Assembly: GCA_016210325.1 (NCBI GenBank)
Contig: JACQUK010000043.1
Location: 1 to 46,838, forward strand
Origin: Chloroflexota bacterium
GTDB taxonomy: Bacteria; Chloroflexota; Dehalococcoidia; Lucifugimonadales; HRBIN23
Direction: 5' to 3'
Length of the DNA stretch: 46,838 nt
A program made the position numbers and the translations under genes. Below the pieces are notes generated by a model, which was given only the letters and a program-made list of their open reading frames with translations, did not search any database and had not been told where the DNA came from. Shown here in pieces: positions 24,457-32,133 of this stretch; the stretch's first letter is position 1; each line of letters starts with the position of its first letter.

Positions 24457-25593
24457 ATGCCCCAGCAGAGCGTTCTTGTGGAGCACCATCGGCGGGCTGG
24501 TGCACAGCTCCAAGAGGTGGACGGCTGGCTAATACCAACCGCCTTCGCGCCGCTGTTCTTGGAATACGAGGCGGCCACTCAGCGGGTGGCCCTGGTTGAC
24601 CGCTCGCCCATCGGGCGCCTGGTGGCGGGCGGCGCCGATGCCCTGGACCTGCTGAACCGCCTCTCGACCAACCGGGTGGAGGGCCTGGGGCCAGGTCAGG
24701 GGACCGCCACCGTTCTCACCACCAACAAGGGACGGGTCGTTGACCGTCTGGTGGCCCTGCGCCGCAATGACGACATTTTGTTGCTGACAGGAGCCCAGGC
24801 GCGCGGGCCGGTGATGCAGTGGATTGCCAAGTACACCATCACCGAGGATGCCTCGCTGCGAGACGTCACCCAAGAGACCGCTATGATAGGGCTGCTGGGA
24901 CCGAGGGCGGCGGTGGTGGAGAAGGTGCTGGGCGCCAAGGTCTCGGCGCTGCCTCCGTATGGCTCCCTGGAGACCACGTGGGACGGCGTGGCCCTGACGG
25001 TCGCCCGCACGGACCCGCTCCGTTCCTTGGGGTACGACCTTATTCTCCCGCTGGCCCAAGCGGAGGCCCTGTGGGAGTCCTTGCGGAAGGCGGGAGATCC
25101 CCACGGCATGTTGCCCTTGGGAGAGACCGCGTGGGAGGCGTTGCGGGTGGCTGCTTGCGTCCCCCGGCACGGGCGCGAGCTGACGGAGGCCTTCAACCCG
25201 CTGGAAGCTAACCTGCAAGAGGACATCTCTTTCGCCAAGGGATGCTACATCGGGCAGGAGGTGGTAGCCCGCCTGAACACCTACCGCAAGGTGCAAAGGT
25301 ACCTGGTGCGGCTGTGGTTGGAGAGGCCGGTGCCCCCTGGCTCCCGGCTCCGGGTCCAGGGGCAGGATGCCGGCCAGGTGACATCGGTGGCACCAACGCC
25401 GCAGGGTGGCACCGCCGCCTTGGCCTACCTGCGCACTCGCTACGTGCACCCCGCCACACGGGTTGACGTCCCGCTGGCTGACGGCAGCACGGTGGCTGGG
25501 CAGGTGAGCTGGGCACCGGAGGTGCCCCCTCCAGACGAGAGCCCCCTGGCCAAGCTGATGGCGGAGCTGGAGGAAGAGGAAGCCCAGGCGTGA
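24457..25593 (+). CDS. ygfZ: YgfZ/GcvT-domain folate-binding protein
   Basis: A 378-residue member of the aminomethyltransferase (GcvT) fold family. The YgfZ signature is present as FAKGCYIGQEVVARLNTYRK, with K261 and C263, and the N-terminal folate-binding half contains VDRSPIGRLVAGGADALDLL and LLNRLSTNRVEGL. YgfZ-type proteins use tetrahydrofolate to support assembly or repair of certain Fe-S enzymes, fitting the adjacent A-type carrier. The start at 24457 follows AGGAGGG. A true glycine-cleavage T protein is less likely because no gcvH/gcvP genes are present and the Cys signature is of the YgfZ kind. Confidence 0.82.
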   Translation: MPQQSVLVEHHRRAGAQLQEVDGWLIPTAFAPLFLEYEAATQRVALVDRSPIGRLVAGGADALDLLNRLSTNRVEGLGPGQGTATVLTTNKGRVVDRLVALRRNDDILLLTGAQARGPVMQWIAKYTITEDASLRDVTQETAMIGLLGPRAAVVEKVLGAKVSALPPYGSLETTWDGVALTVARTDPLRSLGYDLILPLAQAEALWESLRKAGDPHGMLPLGETAWEALRVAACVPRHGRELTEAFNPLEANLQEDISFAKGCYIGQEVVARLNTYRKVQRYLVRLWLERPVPPGSRLRVQGQDAGQVTSVAPTPQGGTAALAYLRTRYVHPATRVDVPLADGSTVAGQVSWAPEVPPPDESPLAKLMAELEEEEAQA

Positions 25594-25730
25594 GTTGGGG
25601 CGGGATGGCCCCAGGCCCTTCAAGCCACCCCCTGTGCCAGAGAGGGCCAGCGGCGCTCCTTGAGGCTGCGGCATGATGCCCCTGCCCCGACACATCGGGG
25701 CGGGGGTAGAGTGATTCCTTAGCGAGAGGA

Positions 25731-26366
25731 CTAGCCCCCTTGGCCGCCCGCGAGCATACCCGCGCCTTCACCGCGGCCCAAAGCCAGCAACAGGTGGTTC
25801 CTGGCCTCCACCGAGGCCGGGTGCAGCAGCGCCCCTTGGCGCAACAGCCTTTGCAGACTCAGAGTCAGGTACTCCAGCACCGCGCGGTCCAGGTCCCGCC
25901 CCATCAGGCGAGCTATCCGCCCTAGCTCGCGGTCCCCTTCGATCTTCTCAGGCTCCAGCTTGTCAGCCAGGAATACCAGCTTGCCAATAGGGCCCAGGCC
26001 AGGGCAGGCCGTAGTGTGCCAACGCACCGCCTCCACCACCTCCGGGTCGTCAATGCCAAACTCGCTCCGTAGCCGCTCCGCTGCCACTGGCCCGTGAAGC
26101 AGGATAGGGACCTGCTGCTCCACCCAGTCAACGGAGATGCCCAGGCGTCTGGCCTCCTGGAGCAAGGTCGCTCCCTGCATAGCCCGGTAGATGTCGTGGG
26201 CAGCGACAGCCACGTCTGTCTTGAGCGGGTCCAGCCCCAGCCCCTGCGCTGCTTCACGCGCCATCCGCCGCGCCCGTTCGATGTGCTCGCGCAGCCCATC
26301 GGGCAGCGCCTCCACCGCCGCCTGAAGACGCCCCGGCAGCGGCGGTAGCTCTAAGGCTCGTTCCAT
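25731..26366 (-). CDS. YqeK-like HD-domain phosphohydrolase
   Basis: A 211-residue HD hydrolase. Metal-ligand residues are visible: H29 in LREHIERARR, H57-D58 in VAAHDIYRA, H91 in LLHGPVAAERL, H117 in VRWHTT and D135 in KLVFLADKLEPEKI. This order and the ADKLEP ending match YqeK, which splits diadenosine tetraphosphate (Ap4A) symmetrically and is often next to rsfS or nadD; neither is here. The start could be 26369 (GTG/ATG pair); ATG at 26366 is used. It follows the HIT gene by 15 bp, and HIT proteins also act on dinucleotides, which supports the assignment. Confidence 0.78.
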   Translation of the reverse strand: MERALELPPLPGRLQAAVEALPDGLREHIERARRMAREAAQGLGLDPLKTDVAVAAHDIYRAMQGATLLQEARRLGISVDWVEQQVPILLHGPVAAERLRSEFGIDDPEVVEAVRWHTTACPGLGPIGKLVFLADKLEPEKIEGDRELGRIARLMGRDLDRAVLEYLTLSLQRLLRQGALLHPASVEARNHLLLALGRGEGAGMLAGGQGG

Positions 26367-26381
26367 CACACTGCTCCCCAG

Positions 26382-26726
26382 CTAGCCCATAGTCCCCAGG
26401 TGCTTTCCGCCCAGCAGGTGGAGGTGCAGGTGGGCCACCTCCTGCCCGGAGTCCTTGCCCTGGTTCATGACCAGGCGGTACCCATTGGCGCCCAGGCCCT
26501 CCCGCTTGGCCATCTCCTCGGCCACGGTAAAGAGGTGCCCCACCATAGGCTCTGTTGCCTGGTTCAAGTAGGTGAGGTAGGTGAAATGCTGGACCGGGAT
26601 GATAAGCAGGTGGACAGGTGCCCGCGGCCGAATGTCGCGGATGACGAAGGCCTGCCCGTCGTTGTACAGGACCTCGCCCTTGACCTCGCCCCGAAGGATC
26701 CGGCAGAAGATACAGCCCTCAGCCAT
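26382..26726 (-). CDS. HIT-family nucleotide hydrolase (HinT-like)
   Basis: A 114-residue histidine-triad protein. The N-terminal GCIFCRILRGEV and the C-terminal triad AHLHLHLLGGKHLGTMG (H99, H101, H103) are diagnostic, and the spacing fits the HinT branch, purine nucleoside phosphoramidases that remove AMP from phosphoramidate or aminoacyl adenylates. Cytoplasmic, full length. It lies in a minus-strand row with rsmG, a flippase-like gene and a YqeK-like hydrolase. Function in this organism is inferred only from the family. Confidence 0.9.
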   Translation of the reverse strand: MAEGCIFCRILRGEVKGEVLYNDGQAFVIRDIRPRAPVHLLIIPVQHFTYLTYLNQATEPMVGHLFTVAEEMAKREGLGANGYRLVMNQGKDSGQEVAHLHLHLLGGKHLGTMG

Positions 26727-26800
26727 AGCCCCTCCTGCGCCAGGGTCCCCTATTGTACTCTTTGTACTCTACGCCACAAAGCTAAGAAAGGCTCGCCCCG

Positions 26801-27856
26801 CTAGGGCTCGCTCTGCGTCGTCAAAGGCCCCTTCGCTCTGCGACGCGCCAGCACTGCCTGCCGAATCCCAAAGGCAAGCGCGCCGAACAGGATAACACTG
26901 ACGTAGCTGATGGAGCGGTCCAGCACCGCCACCGAGATAGCGCTGTCCCTGGGTAGCGCCAGCACCAGGAGGCCCACAATCCCCGGCTCCACGATGCCCA
27001 AGCCACCAGGGGTGAAGGGGACGGTAGTCAGGATGGCGTTGACCAGCCCCACAAACAACACCAACGGCAAGGGCACCGAGAGCCCCAGGGCCTGGATGAC
27101 CAGGAAGAGCCGTCCCACTTCGAACAGCCATCCCAGGGTCCCCAAGAACCCCACCTGGGGCAACTGCCTCAGGCTGCCCAGGGCGCCTTGGTGGAAGTGC
27201 CCATAGGCCCGCCGCAATGGCCCTGGGAGCAGCCGCGCCAGCCGGTGCCCAAAGCGGGCCATAACGAGCAGTGCCAGCACCCCTGCCACTACCAGCACCA
27301 GCGCCAAGAGCAGAAAGAAGGGCGAGGGGCTGGCCTCGCGGAGTCCCACCATGCCAGCCACAGCCACCAGCAGCAGGAAGAAGACCACCATCACATCCAG
27401 CACCCGCTCGGCCGCTACCGTCCCCAGGGAGGCGGAGAAGCTGGCCTTGGATGACTCGGCGAAGGCATAGGCGCGGTAGGCGTCGCCCATACGGAGCCAG
27501 CCCACTGAGTTGGCAAACCAGCCAATGAGAATAAGAAGGGATGCCTGCCACGCTGACGGGAGGCGCTGGCCCGGCCCCTTCCCAATCCCCGCGCTGCCTG
27601 CCATGATGCGCCACCGCAAGCCACGCGGCGGGAAGCTCAGGTAGTAGCAGAGCAGTGCTGCCAGGTACAACCACGGGTTGCTGCCGCGGACCTGGTCCCA
27701 GGTGGCCCCCAGGTCCACGTTGAACCGCGACACCAGGAAGTAGAGGAAAGCCGCAGCAACGACGAAGGAGATAACGGCCGGGACCGAGAGCAGCCTCCCC
27801 AGCGGCCGGACCCCCTGCTTGGCGCTCGGGCTGCTATTGACCTTGCCGGTGGTCAT
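26801..27856 (-). CDS. Flippase-like membrane protein (UPF0104 / LPG-synthase TM domain family)
   Basis: A 351-residue polytopic membrane protein with about eight hydrophobic segments. Patterns such as YLAALLCYYLSFPPRGLRWR, NSVGWLRMGDAYRAYAF and PFTPGGLGIVEPGIVGLLVL are those of the lysylphosphatidylglycerol-synthase transmembrane family (AglD/YbhN-like), often flippases of lipid-linked molecules. The cytoplasmic LPG-synthase GNAT-like domain is absent, so it is not MprF. It lies 46 bp after rsmG and 74 bp before the HIT gene on the minus strand. Confidence 0.8.
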   Translation of the reverse strand: MTTGKVNSSPSAKQGVRPLGRLLSVPAVISFVVAAAFLYFLVSRFNVDLGATWDQVRGSNPWLYLAALLCYYLSFPPRGLRWRIMAGSAGIGKGPGQRLPSAWQASLLILIGWFANSVGWLRMGDAYRAYAFAESSKASFSASLGTVAAERVLDVMVVFFLLLVAVAGMVGLREASPSPFFLLLALVLVVAGVLALLVMARFGHRLARLLPGPLRRAYGHFHQGALGSLRQLPQVGFLGTLGWLFEVGRLFLVIQALGLSVPLPLVLFVGLVNAILTTVPFTPGGLGIVEPGIVGLLVLALPRDSAISVAVLDRSISYVSVILFGALAFGIRQAVLARRRAKGPLTTQSEP

Positions 27857-27902
27857 CGGTCTCCCATATGAAAAGCTGTCTTGTGCGGCACGCCGCCATC
27901 GC

Positions 27903-28628
27903 CTACCGCAAGGGCCGTTTGGCCGGGATGCCTGGACGGCGCGGGTACTGCTCCGGCGTCGGCGCTATCTTCTGGACCACCACCAGGGCACGCGGGCCCT
28001 CAAGCCCAGGCACAGTGACCGCTTGCACCCGCAGCAATGCTCCGCCTAGCAGGTCCAGCGCCTTCTGGGCGCCCTCAAGCTCGGCCTGGAAATCACCCTG
28101 CTTCGGCAGGACGACCAGGCCCCCTACTTTAGCGAAGGGCAGGGTAAGTTCCAGGGCCACGGGCAGCTTGCCCAGCGCCCTCGCCAACACGGCATCGAAG
28201 CGCTCCCGCAGGTCTGGGCGCCGCGCCGCCTCCTCGGCCCGCCCGGCCACCACCTGCACGCTCTGGAGGCCCAGTGACTCCACCACGTGGCAGAGGAAGC
28301 GGGCCTTCTTGCCCACCGATTCCACCAGGGTCACCGCACAGGCTGGAAAAGCGAGCTTCAAGGGCAGACCAGGGAAGCCCGCACCGCTGCCAATGTCCGC
28401 CAGGCACCCCCCGGCGGTCACCCCAGCGGGCAGGGCTGCCGCCACGCTCAGGGAGTCCAGGAAGTGTACCACCTCGGCGCGCTCTAGGGCCCTGGCCGAG
28501 GTGAGGTTAAACCGTTGGTTCCACTCCGCCAGGAGCTGGGCATAGCGCTCAAGGTGTTCTATCTGCGCCGGGGTCAGCACCACGCCCAAGGCCGCAGCTC
28601 CCCGCAGCAGCCGGTCCACCCATGACAC
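27903..28628 (-). CDS. rsmG: 16S rRNA (guanine527-N7)-methyltransferase
   Basis: A protein of about 241 residues of the RsmG/GidB family. The N-terminal YAQLLAEWNQRFNLTSAR and VVHFLDSLS, the SAM-binding loop LADIGSGAGFPGLPLKLA and TLVESVGKKARFLCHVVE are all characteristic. It methylates N7 of G527 in 16S rRNA; loss gives low-level streptomycin resistance in many bacteria. The start is uncertain: GTG at 28628 or GTG at 28619, the latter better spaced from GAAGGGG; the open frame continues upstream without support. It is first in a minus-strand row of four genes. Confidence 0.9.
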   Translation of the reverse strand: MSWVDRLLRGAAALGVVLTPAQIEHLERYAQLLAEWNQRFNLTSARALERAEVVHFLDSLSVAAALPAGVTAGGCLADIGSGAGFPGLPLKLAFPACAVTLVESVGKKARFLCHVVESLGLQSVQVVAGRAEEAARRPDLRERFDAVLARALGKLPVALELTLPFAKVGGLVVLPKQGDFQAELEGAQKALDLLGGALLRVQAVTVPGLEGPRALVVVQKIAPTPEQYPRRPGIPAKRPLR

Positions 28629-28753
28629 CCCTTCGCTCGAAACCCGCCGCTGTGAATTATAGCACGAGCCTTCGTTTGCCCCTCGTAAGTGGACCCTGTT
28701 GCCCCGCGGTCTCCAGGCGAGTCCCCAAACGCCTGCCGTCGCCTGAGAACGCC

Positions 28754-28782
28754 TTGACTTCCCCCTGATGTTGTGGGATAAG
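28754..28782 (+). promoter_or_regulatory. Candidate sigma-70 promoter for the CoA-transferase pair
   Basis: TTGACT (28754-28759), 17-base spacer, GATAAG (28777-28782). Transcription would start about 20 bases before the ATG at 28811, leaving room for GGGGAGCGAC as the ribosome-binding site. It lies in the divergent gap with rsmG. Confidence 0.6.
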
Positions 28783-28810
28783 TGGGGACACTCTGTCCCT
28801 GGGGAGCGAC

Positions 28811-30061
28811 ATGGGGCAGCCACCCCTGTTCCTGGCGCCCTACCGCGTCCTGGACCTGACGCTGGAGCACGGCCACGTGGCGGGCCGGGTCCTGAGCGAC
28901 CTGGGTGCCGATGTCATCAAGGTGGAGCCTCCAGGGGGCGACCCGGCCCGGCGCCGCCCGCCCTTCCACCGTGGGGTGCCCCACCCGGAGCGCAGCTACC
29001 TCTTCTGGTCCTACAACCTGAACAAGCGCGGCATTACGTTGGACATCAACGTGCCTGAGGGGCGCGAAATGCTGCGGCGACTGGCGCAGCGGTCGGACAT
29101 CCTGCTGGAGTCCTTCCCGCCGGGCCACATGGAGAGGCTGGGAATAGGCTACGAGCACCTGCGCCAGCCCAACCCGAGGCTCATCTACGCCTCCATCACC
29201 GACTTTGGCAGCACCGGCCCCTACGCCGACTTCCAGGCCCCGGACATTGTGGTCCAGGCCATGGGCGGCCTGATGTTCCTGGCCGGCGACCCGGACCGGG
29301 CTCCCTTGCGCATCCCATTTCCCCAGGCCTACCTGCACGCCGGCGCCCAGGCCGCCGTGGGCGCCATGATTGCTCTCTTCAGCCGCCAGCGCACGGGCCA
29401 GGGCCAGCGGGTAGACGTCTCGGCCCAGCAGAGCATGGCCTGGACCCTGATGAACGCGGCCCCTACCTGGGACCTGAACCGGCGCAACATCACCCGTCTG
29501 GGGCCGTTCCGCAGCGGGGGCGCTTCTCAGGGCCTGCGGCTCCTGTGGCCCTGCCAGGACGGCCACGTGTGCTTCTCCCTTCTGGGCGGCTTCACGGGAG
29601 GCAATTCCTCCAACAACCTGGTCCGCTGGATGGCCCAGGAAGGCCAGGCCCCCGACTACCTCTCGCTGTACGACTTCCGGGCACTGGAGGTCCGGGACCT
29701 ACCTCCCGAGGAGGTGGAGCTCATCTCGGCAGCCGTGGACGAGTTCTTCCGGAGCCGGACCAAGCAGCAGCTTTTTGAGGGTGCCCTGAAGCACCGGGTG
29801 ATGCTCTACCCCGTGAGCACCATGCGGGACTTGGCTGAGAACCAGCACCTGGCGGCCCGGGGCTTCTTCATCCGTGTCCACCACCCAGAGTTAGGAGAGG
29901 ACATCATCTATCCAGGCCTGGTGCCGCGCTTCAACGACGATATGCCTGCGGTGCGGCGCCGCCCGCCCTTGCTTGGCGAACACAACCAGGAGGTCTTCTG
30001 CGGGGAACTTGGCCTCTCGCAGACAGAGCTAGACCGCCTGAAGAGCATTGGAGTGGTGTAG
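28811..30061 (+). CDS. Family III CoA-transferase (CaiB/BaiF), likely non-catalytic partner
   Basis: A 416-residue CaiB/BaiF CoA-transferase-fold protein: YRVLDLTLEHGHVAGRVLSD, LGADVIKVEPPGGDPAR, NLNKRGITLDIN, DILLESFPPGHMERLGIGYE and RQRTGQGQRVDVS follow the family order. In the helix where the active-site Asp is expected (family pattern P-x-x-D-x-x-A-G), this protein reads FPQAYLHAGAQAAVG, so Tyr appears to stand in its place. The next gene, 71 bp downstream, keeps Asp. Two-subunit family III transferases are known, so this may be the non-catalytic partner. The start at 28811 follows GGGGAGCGAC. Confidence 0.85.
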   Translation: MGQPPLFLAPYRVLDLTLEHGHVAGRVLSDLGADVIKVEPPGGDPARRRPPFHRGVPHPERSYLFWSYNLNKRGITLDINVPEGREMLRRLAQRSDILLESFPPGHMERLGIGYEHLRQPNPRLIYASITDFGSTGPYADFQAPDIVVQAMGGLMFLAGDPDRAPLRIPFPQAYLHAGAQAAVGAMIALFSRQRTGQGQRVDVSAQQSMAWTLMNAAPTWDLNRRNITRLGPFRSGGASQGLRLLWPCQDGHVCFSLLGGFTGGNSSNNLVRWMAQEGQAPDYLSLYDFRALEVRDLPPEEVELISAAVDEFFRSRTKQQLFEGALKHRVMLYPVSTMRDLAENQHLAARGFFIRVHHPELGEDIIYPGLVPRFNDDMPAVRRRPPLLGEHNQEVFCGELGLSQTELDRLKSIGVV

Positions 30062-30132
30062 CACAGGCACGCCTCGGCACCCTGCACTAGAGAGCAAGCA
30101 GCAGGACTCGCCAGAAGTCCCGGGGAGGGAAC

Positions 30133-31347
30133 ATGACACAACAAGCCCTGGAAGGGCTGAAGGTCGCCGACTTTACCTGGGTCGGCGTGGGGCCGGTCAC
30201 GATGAAGTACCTGGCGGACCACGGCGCCACCGTCCTGCGTATCGAGAGCGCCGTCCGCCCCGACAACCTTCGCCTGGCGCCGCCCTTCAAGGACGGCGTG
30301 TCCGGCCTGAACCGGTCCGGCTTCTTTGCCGACTACAACTCCAGCAAGTACGGCATCTCACTCAACCTGGACCACCCCCGGAGCAGGGAGGTGGCGCAGC
30401 GTATCATCGCCTGGGCCGATGTGATGGCCGAGAGCTTCACCCCCGGCGTCATGGCCCGCTGGGGCCTGGACTACGCGAGCGTCTGCCGCTGGAAGCCGGA
30501 GGTCATCTACCTCTCCACCTGCCAGTTGGGCCAGACGGGGCCCTGGGCGGGCCAGCCCGGCTACGGCCTGCAACTGGCCGCCTTCTCCGGGTTCTACTAC
30601 CTGACCTCCTGGCCGGACCGGGGGCCTGCCGGCCCCTACGGGGCATACACCGACTTCGTCAGCCCCATGTTCGCTGCGGCCGCCGTCCTGGCCGCCTTGG
30701 ACCACCGCCGCCGCACCGGCCAGGGGGCCTATCTGGACCTCTCCCAACTGGAGGCCGGCCTTCAGTTCTTGGCACCGCTGCTGATGGACGAGCTGAACAA
30801 CGGCGTCGAGGCGAGGCCCGCCGGCAACCGAGACCCCCAGGCCTGCCCCCACGGGGCCTTCCCCTGCTGCGGCAACGACCGCTGGGCCGCCATCGCCTGC
30901 TTCACCGACGCCCAGTGGGAGGCCCTGTGCCGGGCCATGGGCAGCCCAGCATGGTCCTCTTCGCCGGAGTTCGCCACGCTCACGGGGCGCAAGGCCCACG
31001 AGGATGCCCTGGAGGAGCGCATTGCTGCCTGGACCAAGGAGCAGGACGCCTACGAGCTGATGGCCCACCTCCAGCGGGAGGGGGTGCCCGGCGGCGTGGT
31101 GCAGTCCTGCGAGGACCTGTTCAACGACCCGCAGCTTGCGCACCGGGGCCACTTTGTCCGGTTGCAGCACACCGAGATCGGCCTGCACTCCTACAGCGGC
31201 ATCCCATTCCAGCTTTCAGAGACGCCCGGCAGGCTGTCAAAAGCGGCGCCCTGCCTGGGCGAGGACAACGATTATGTCTACAAGACGGTGCTGGGCTTCT
31301 CCGAGGCGGAGTACGCGGAGCTGAAGGCAGCCGGGGTATTGGCGTAA
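30133..31347 (+). CDS. Family III CoA-transferase (CaiB/BaiF), catalytic type
   Basis: A 404-residue CaiB/BaiF protein: LEGLKVADFTWVGVGPVTMK, YLADHGATVLRIESAVRPDN, NSSKYGISLNLDHPRSREVA, ADVMAESFTPGVMARWGLDY. The expected active-site aspartate is present in YGAYTDFVSPMFAAAAVLAA. These enzymes move CoA between organic acids through an enzyme-bound mixed anhydride, for example activating carnitine, oxalate, mesaconate or benzylsuccinate. It starts after GGGAGG and lies 71 bp behind the paralog lacking Asp; they likely form a heteromer or a two-step pair. Two acyl-CoA dehydrogenases 3.4 kb downstream on the other strand could use the product. Confidence 0.88.
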   Translation: MTQQALEGLKVADFTWVGVGPVTMKYLADHGATVLRIESAVRPDNLRLAPPFKDGVSGLNRSGFFADYNSSKYGISLNLDHPRSREVAQRIIAWADVMAESFTPGVMARWGLDYASVCRWKPEVIYLSTCQLGQTGPWAGQPGYGLQLAAFSGFYYLTSWPDRGPAGPYGAYTDFVSPMFAAAAVLAALDHRRRTGQGAYLDLSQLEAGLQFLAPLLMDELNNGVEARPAGNRDPQACPHGAFPCCGNDRWAAIACFTDAQWEALCRAMGSPAWSSSPEFATLTGRKAHEDALEERIAAWTKEQDAYELMAHLQREGVPGGVVQSCEDLFNDPQLAHRGHFVRLQHTEIGLHSYSGIPFQLSETPGRLSKAAPCLGEDNDYVYKTVLGFSEAEYAELKAAGVLA

Positions 31348-31426
31348 AGCTTCTGGTGTGCCTCCAGGGTAGTGGGTAGCGTTGCCTAACAATCTTCGAT
31401 TGGCACACTAAGGGTTAGGTGGTATC

Positions 31427-31455
31427 CTAGACGTCTAGAAGGCTAGACATATAAG
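31427..31455 (+). promoter_or_regulatory. Operator/promoter of the RHH-RelE module
   Basis: Three direct copies of CTAGA at an 8-base period (CTAGACGT, CTAGAAGG, CTAGACAT) run from 31427 to 31450; the first two also form the palindrome CTAGACGTCTAG. A -10-like TATAAG follows at 31450-31455, so the array overlaps the -35 position. Tandem short sites are typical operators for ribbon-helix-helix antitoxins, which suggests autorepression. Confidence 0.68.
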
Positions 31456-31478
31456 CATGCAAGCGTATGGAGGCAGTC

Positions 31479-31724
31479 ATGGCAAAACGAATGACAGTCA
31501 TTTTCGAGGATGAGGAGCTCTATACATCCTTGAAGGTGGAGGCAATACGGAAAGGCCTCCATGCCAAGGACATTGTTGCTGAGGCCGTCCGCGAGTGGTT
31601 GGAGGCCAGGGAAGACGAAGAGCTACGGGCCGGCCTGGAGGAGGCCCGCCATGAGTGGGAGCGCCAAGGAGGCGCGGAAGTCGGCGAGTTCTTGCGTCAC
31701 CTGAACGCCGGTCCAACATCGTAA
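31479..31724 (+). CDS. Ribbon-helix-helix-type antitoxin
   Basis: An 81-residue acidic protein beginning MAKRMTVIFEDEELYTSLKV. The beta strand then two helices (RMTVIFEDEELYTSLKVEAI, then HAKDIVAEAVREWLEA) fit a ribbon-helix-helix DNA-binding domain, and the charged C-terminal helix (EEARHEWERQGG) would wrap the toxin. The start at 31479 follows GGAGG at 31469-31473; an upstream ATG at 31467 is less well placed. The toxin begins 3 bp after the stop. It should bind the CTAGA repeats in front of it. Confidence 0.78.
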   Translation: MAKRMTVIFEDEELYTSLKVEAIRKGLHAKDIVAEAVREWLEAREDEELRAGLEEARHEWERQGGAEVGEFLRHLNAGPTS

Positions 31725-31727
31725 GGA

Positions 31728-31991
31728 ATGGCTTACCGAGTTGAGCTGGCCCCAGCAACCCAGCGAGAGCTGCGGCAACTGCCCCGAATAGTGCAGGCCA
31801 GGCTTGCAGCGCCCATTCAAGCTCTGGCGAAGAGCCCTCGACCGGTGGGTGGACGCAAGCTCCGTGGAGAGGAGCGGACATGGCGCATTCGGGTTGGACC
31901 CTACAGGGTCGTCTACGACATCTATGACGACCAAGCGCTAGTTGTCGTCCTCAAGATAGCCCGACGGAGCGAAACGACATACAGACGGTAG
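31728..31991 (+). CDS. RelE/ParE-superfamily toxin
   Basis: An 87-residue basic protein: MAYRVELAPATQRELRQLPR, LRGEERTWRIRVGPYRVVYD, IYDDQALVVVLKIARRSETT. This is the RelE fold with the conserved arginines on the central sheet (WRIRVGPYRVVY) and the C-terminal R-x-x-x-Y, as in ribosome-dependent mRNA interferases. The preceding antitoxin stop is three bases upstream. It is full length and shows no defects. Confidence 0.88.
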   Translation: MAYRVELAPATQRELRQLPRIVQARLAAPIQALAKSPRPVGGRKLRGEERTWRIRVGPYRVVYDIYDDQALVVVLKIARRSETTYRR

Positions 31992-32133
31992 CTGCTTATA
32001 GGCCTTTCACAACAAACCCACGAGGTTGCCGACCACATTCGGTTCGAACCGGCGCAGGGTCTCCAATGCCAACGCAGGCAAGTACCCACGACCCGGACAC
32101 ACATATGAGCTTCACTCAGAACCGTGGATATCA

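Noticed and set aside
32040-32051. CGGTTCGAACCG as a tRNA T-arm remnant
   Set aside because: It is a perfect palindrome, but no acceptor stem, anticodon arm or tRNA-like flank is present on either strand.
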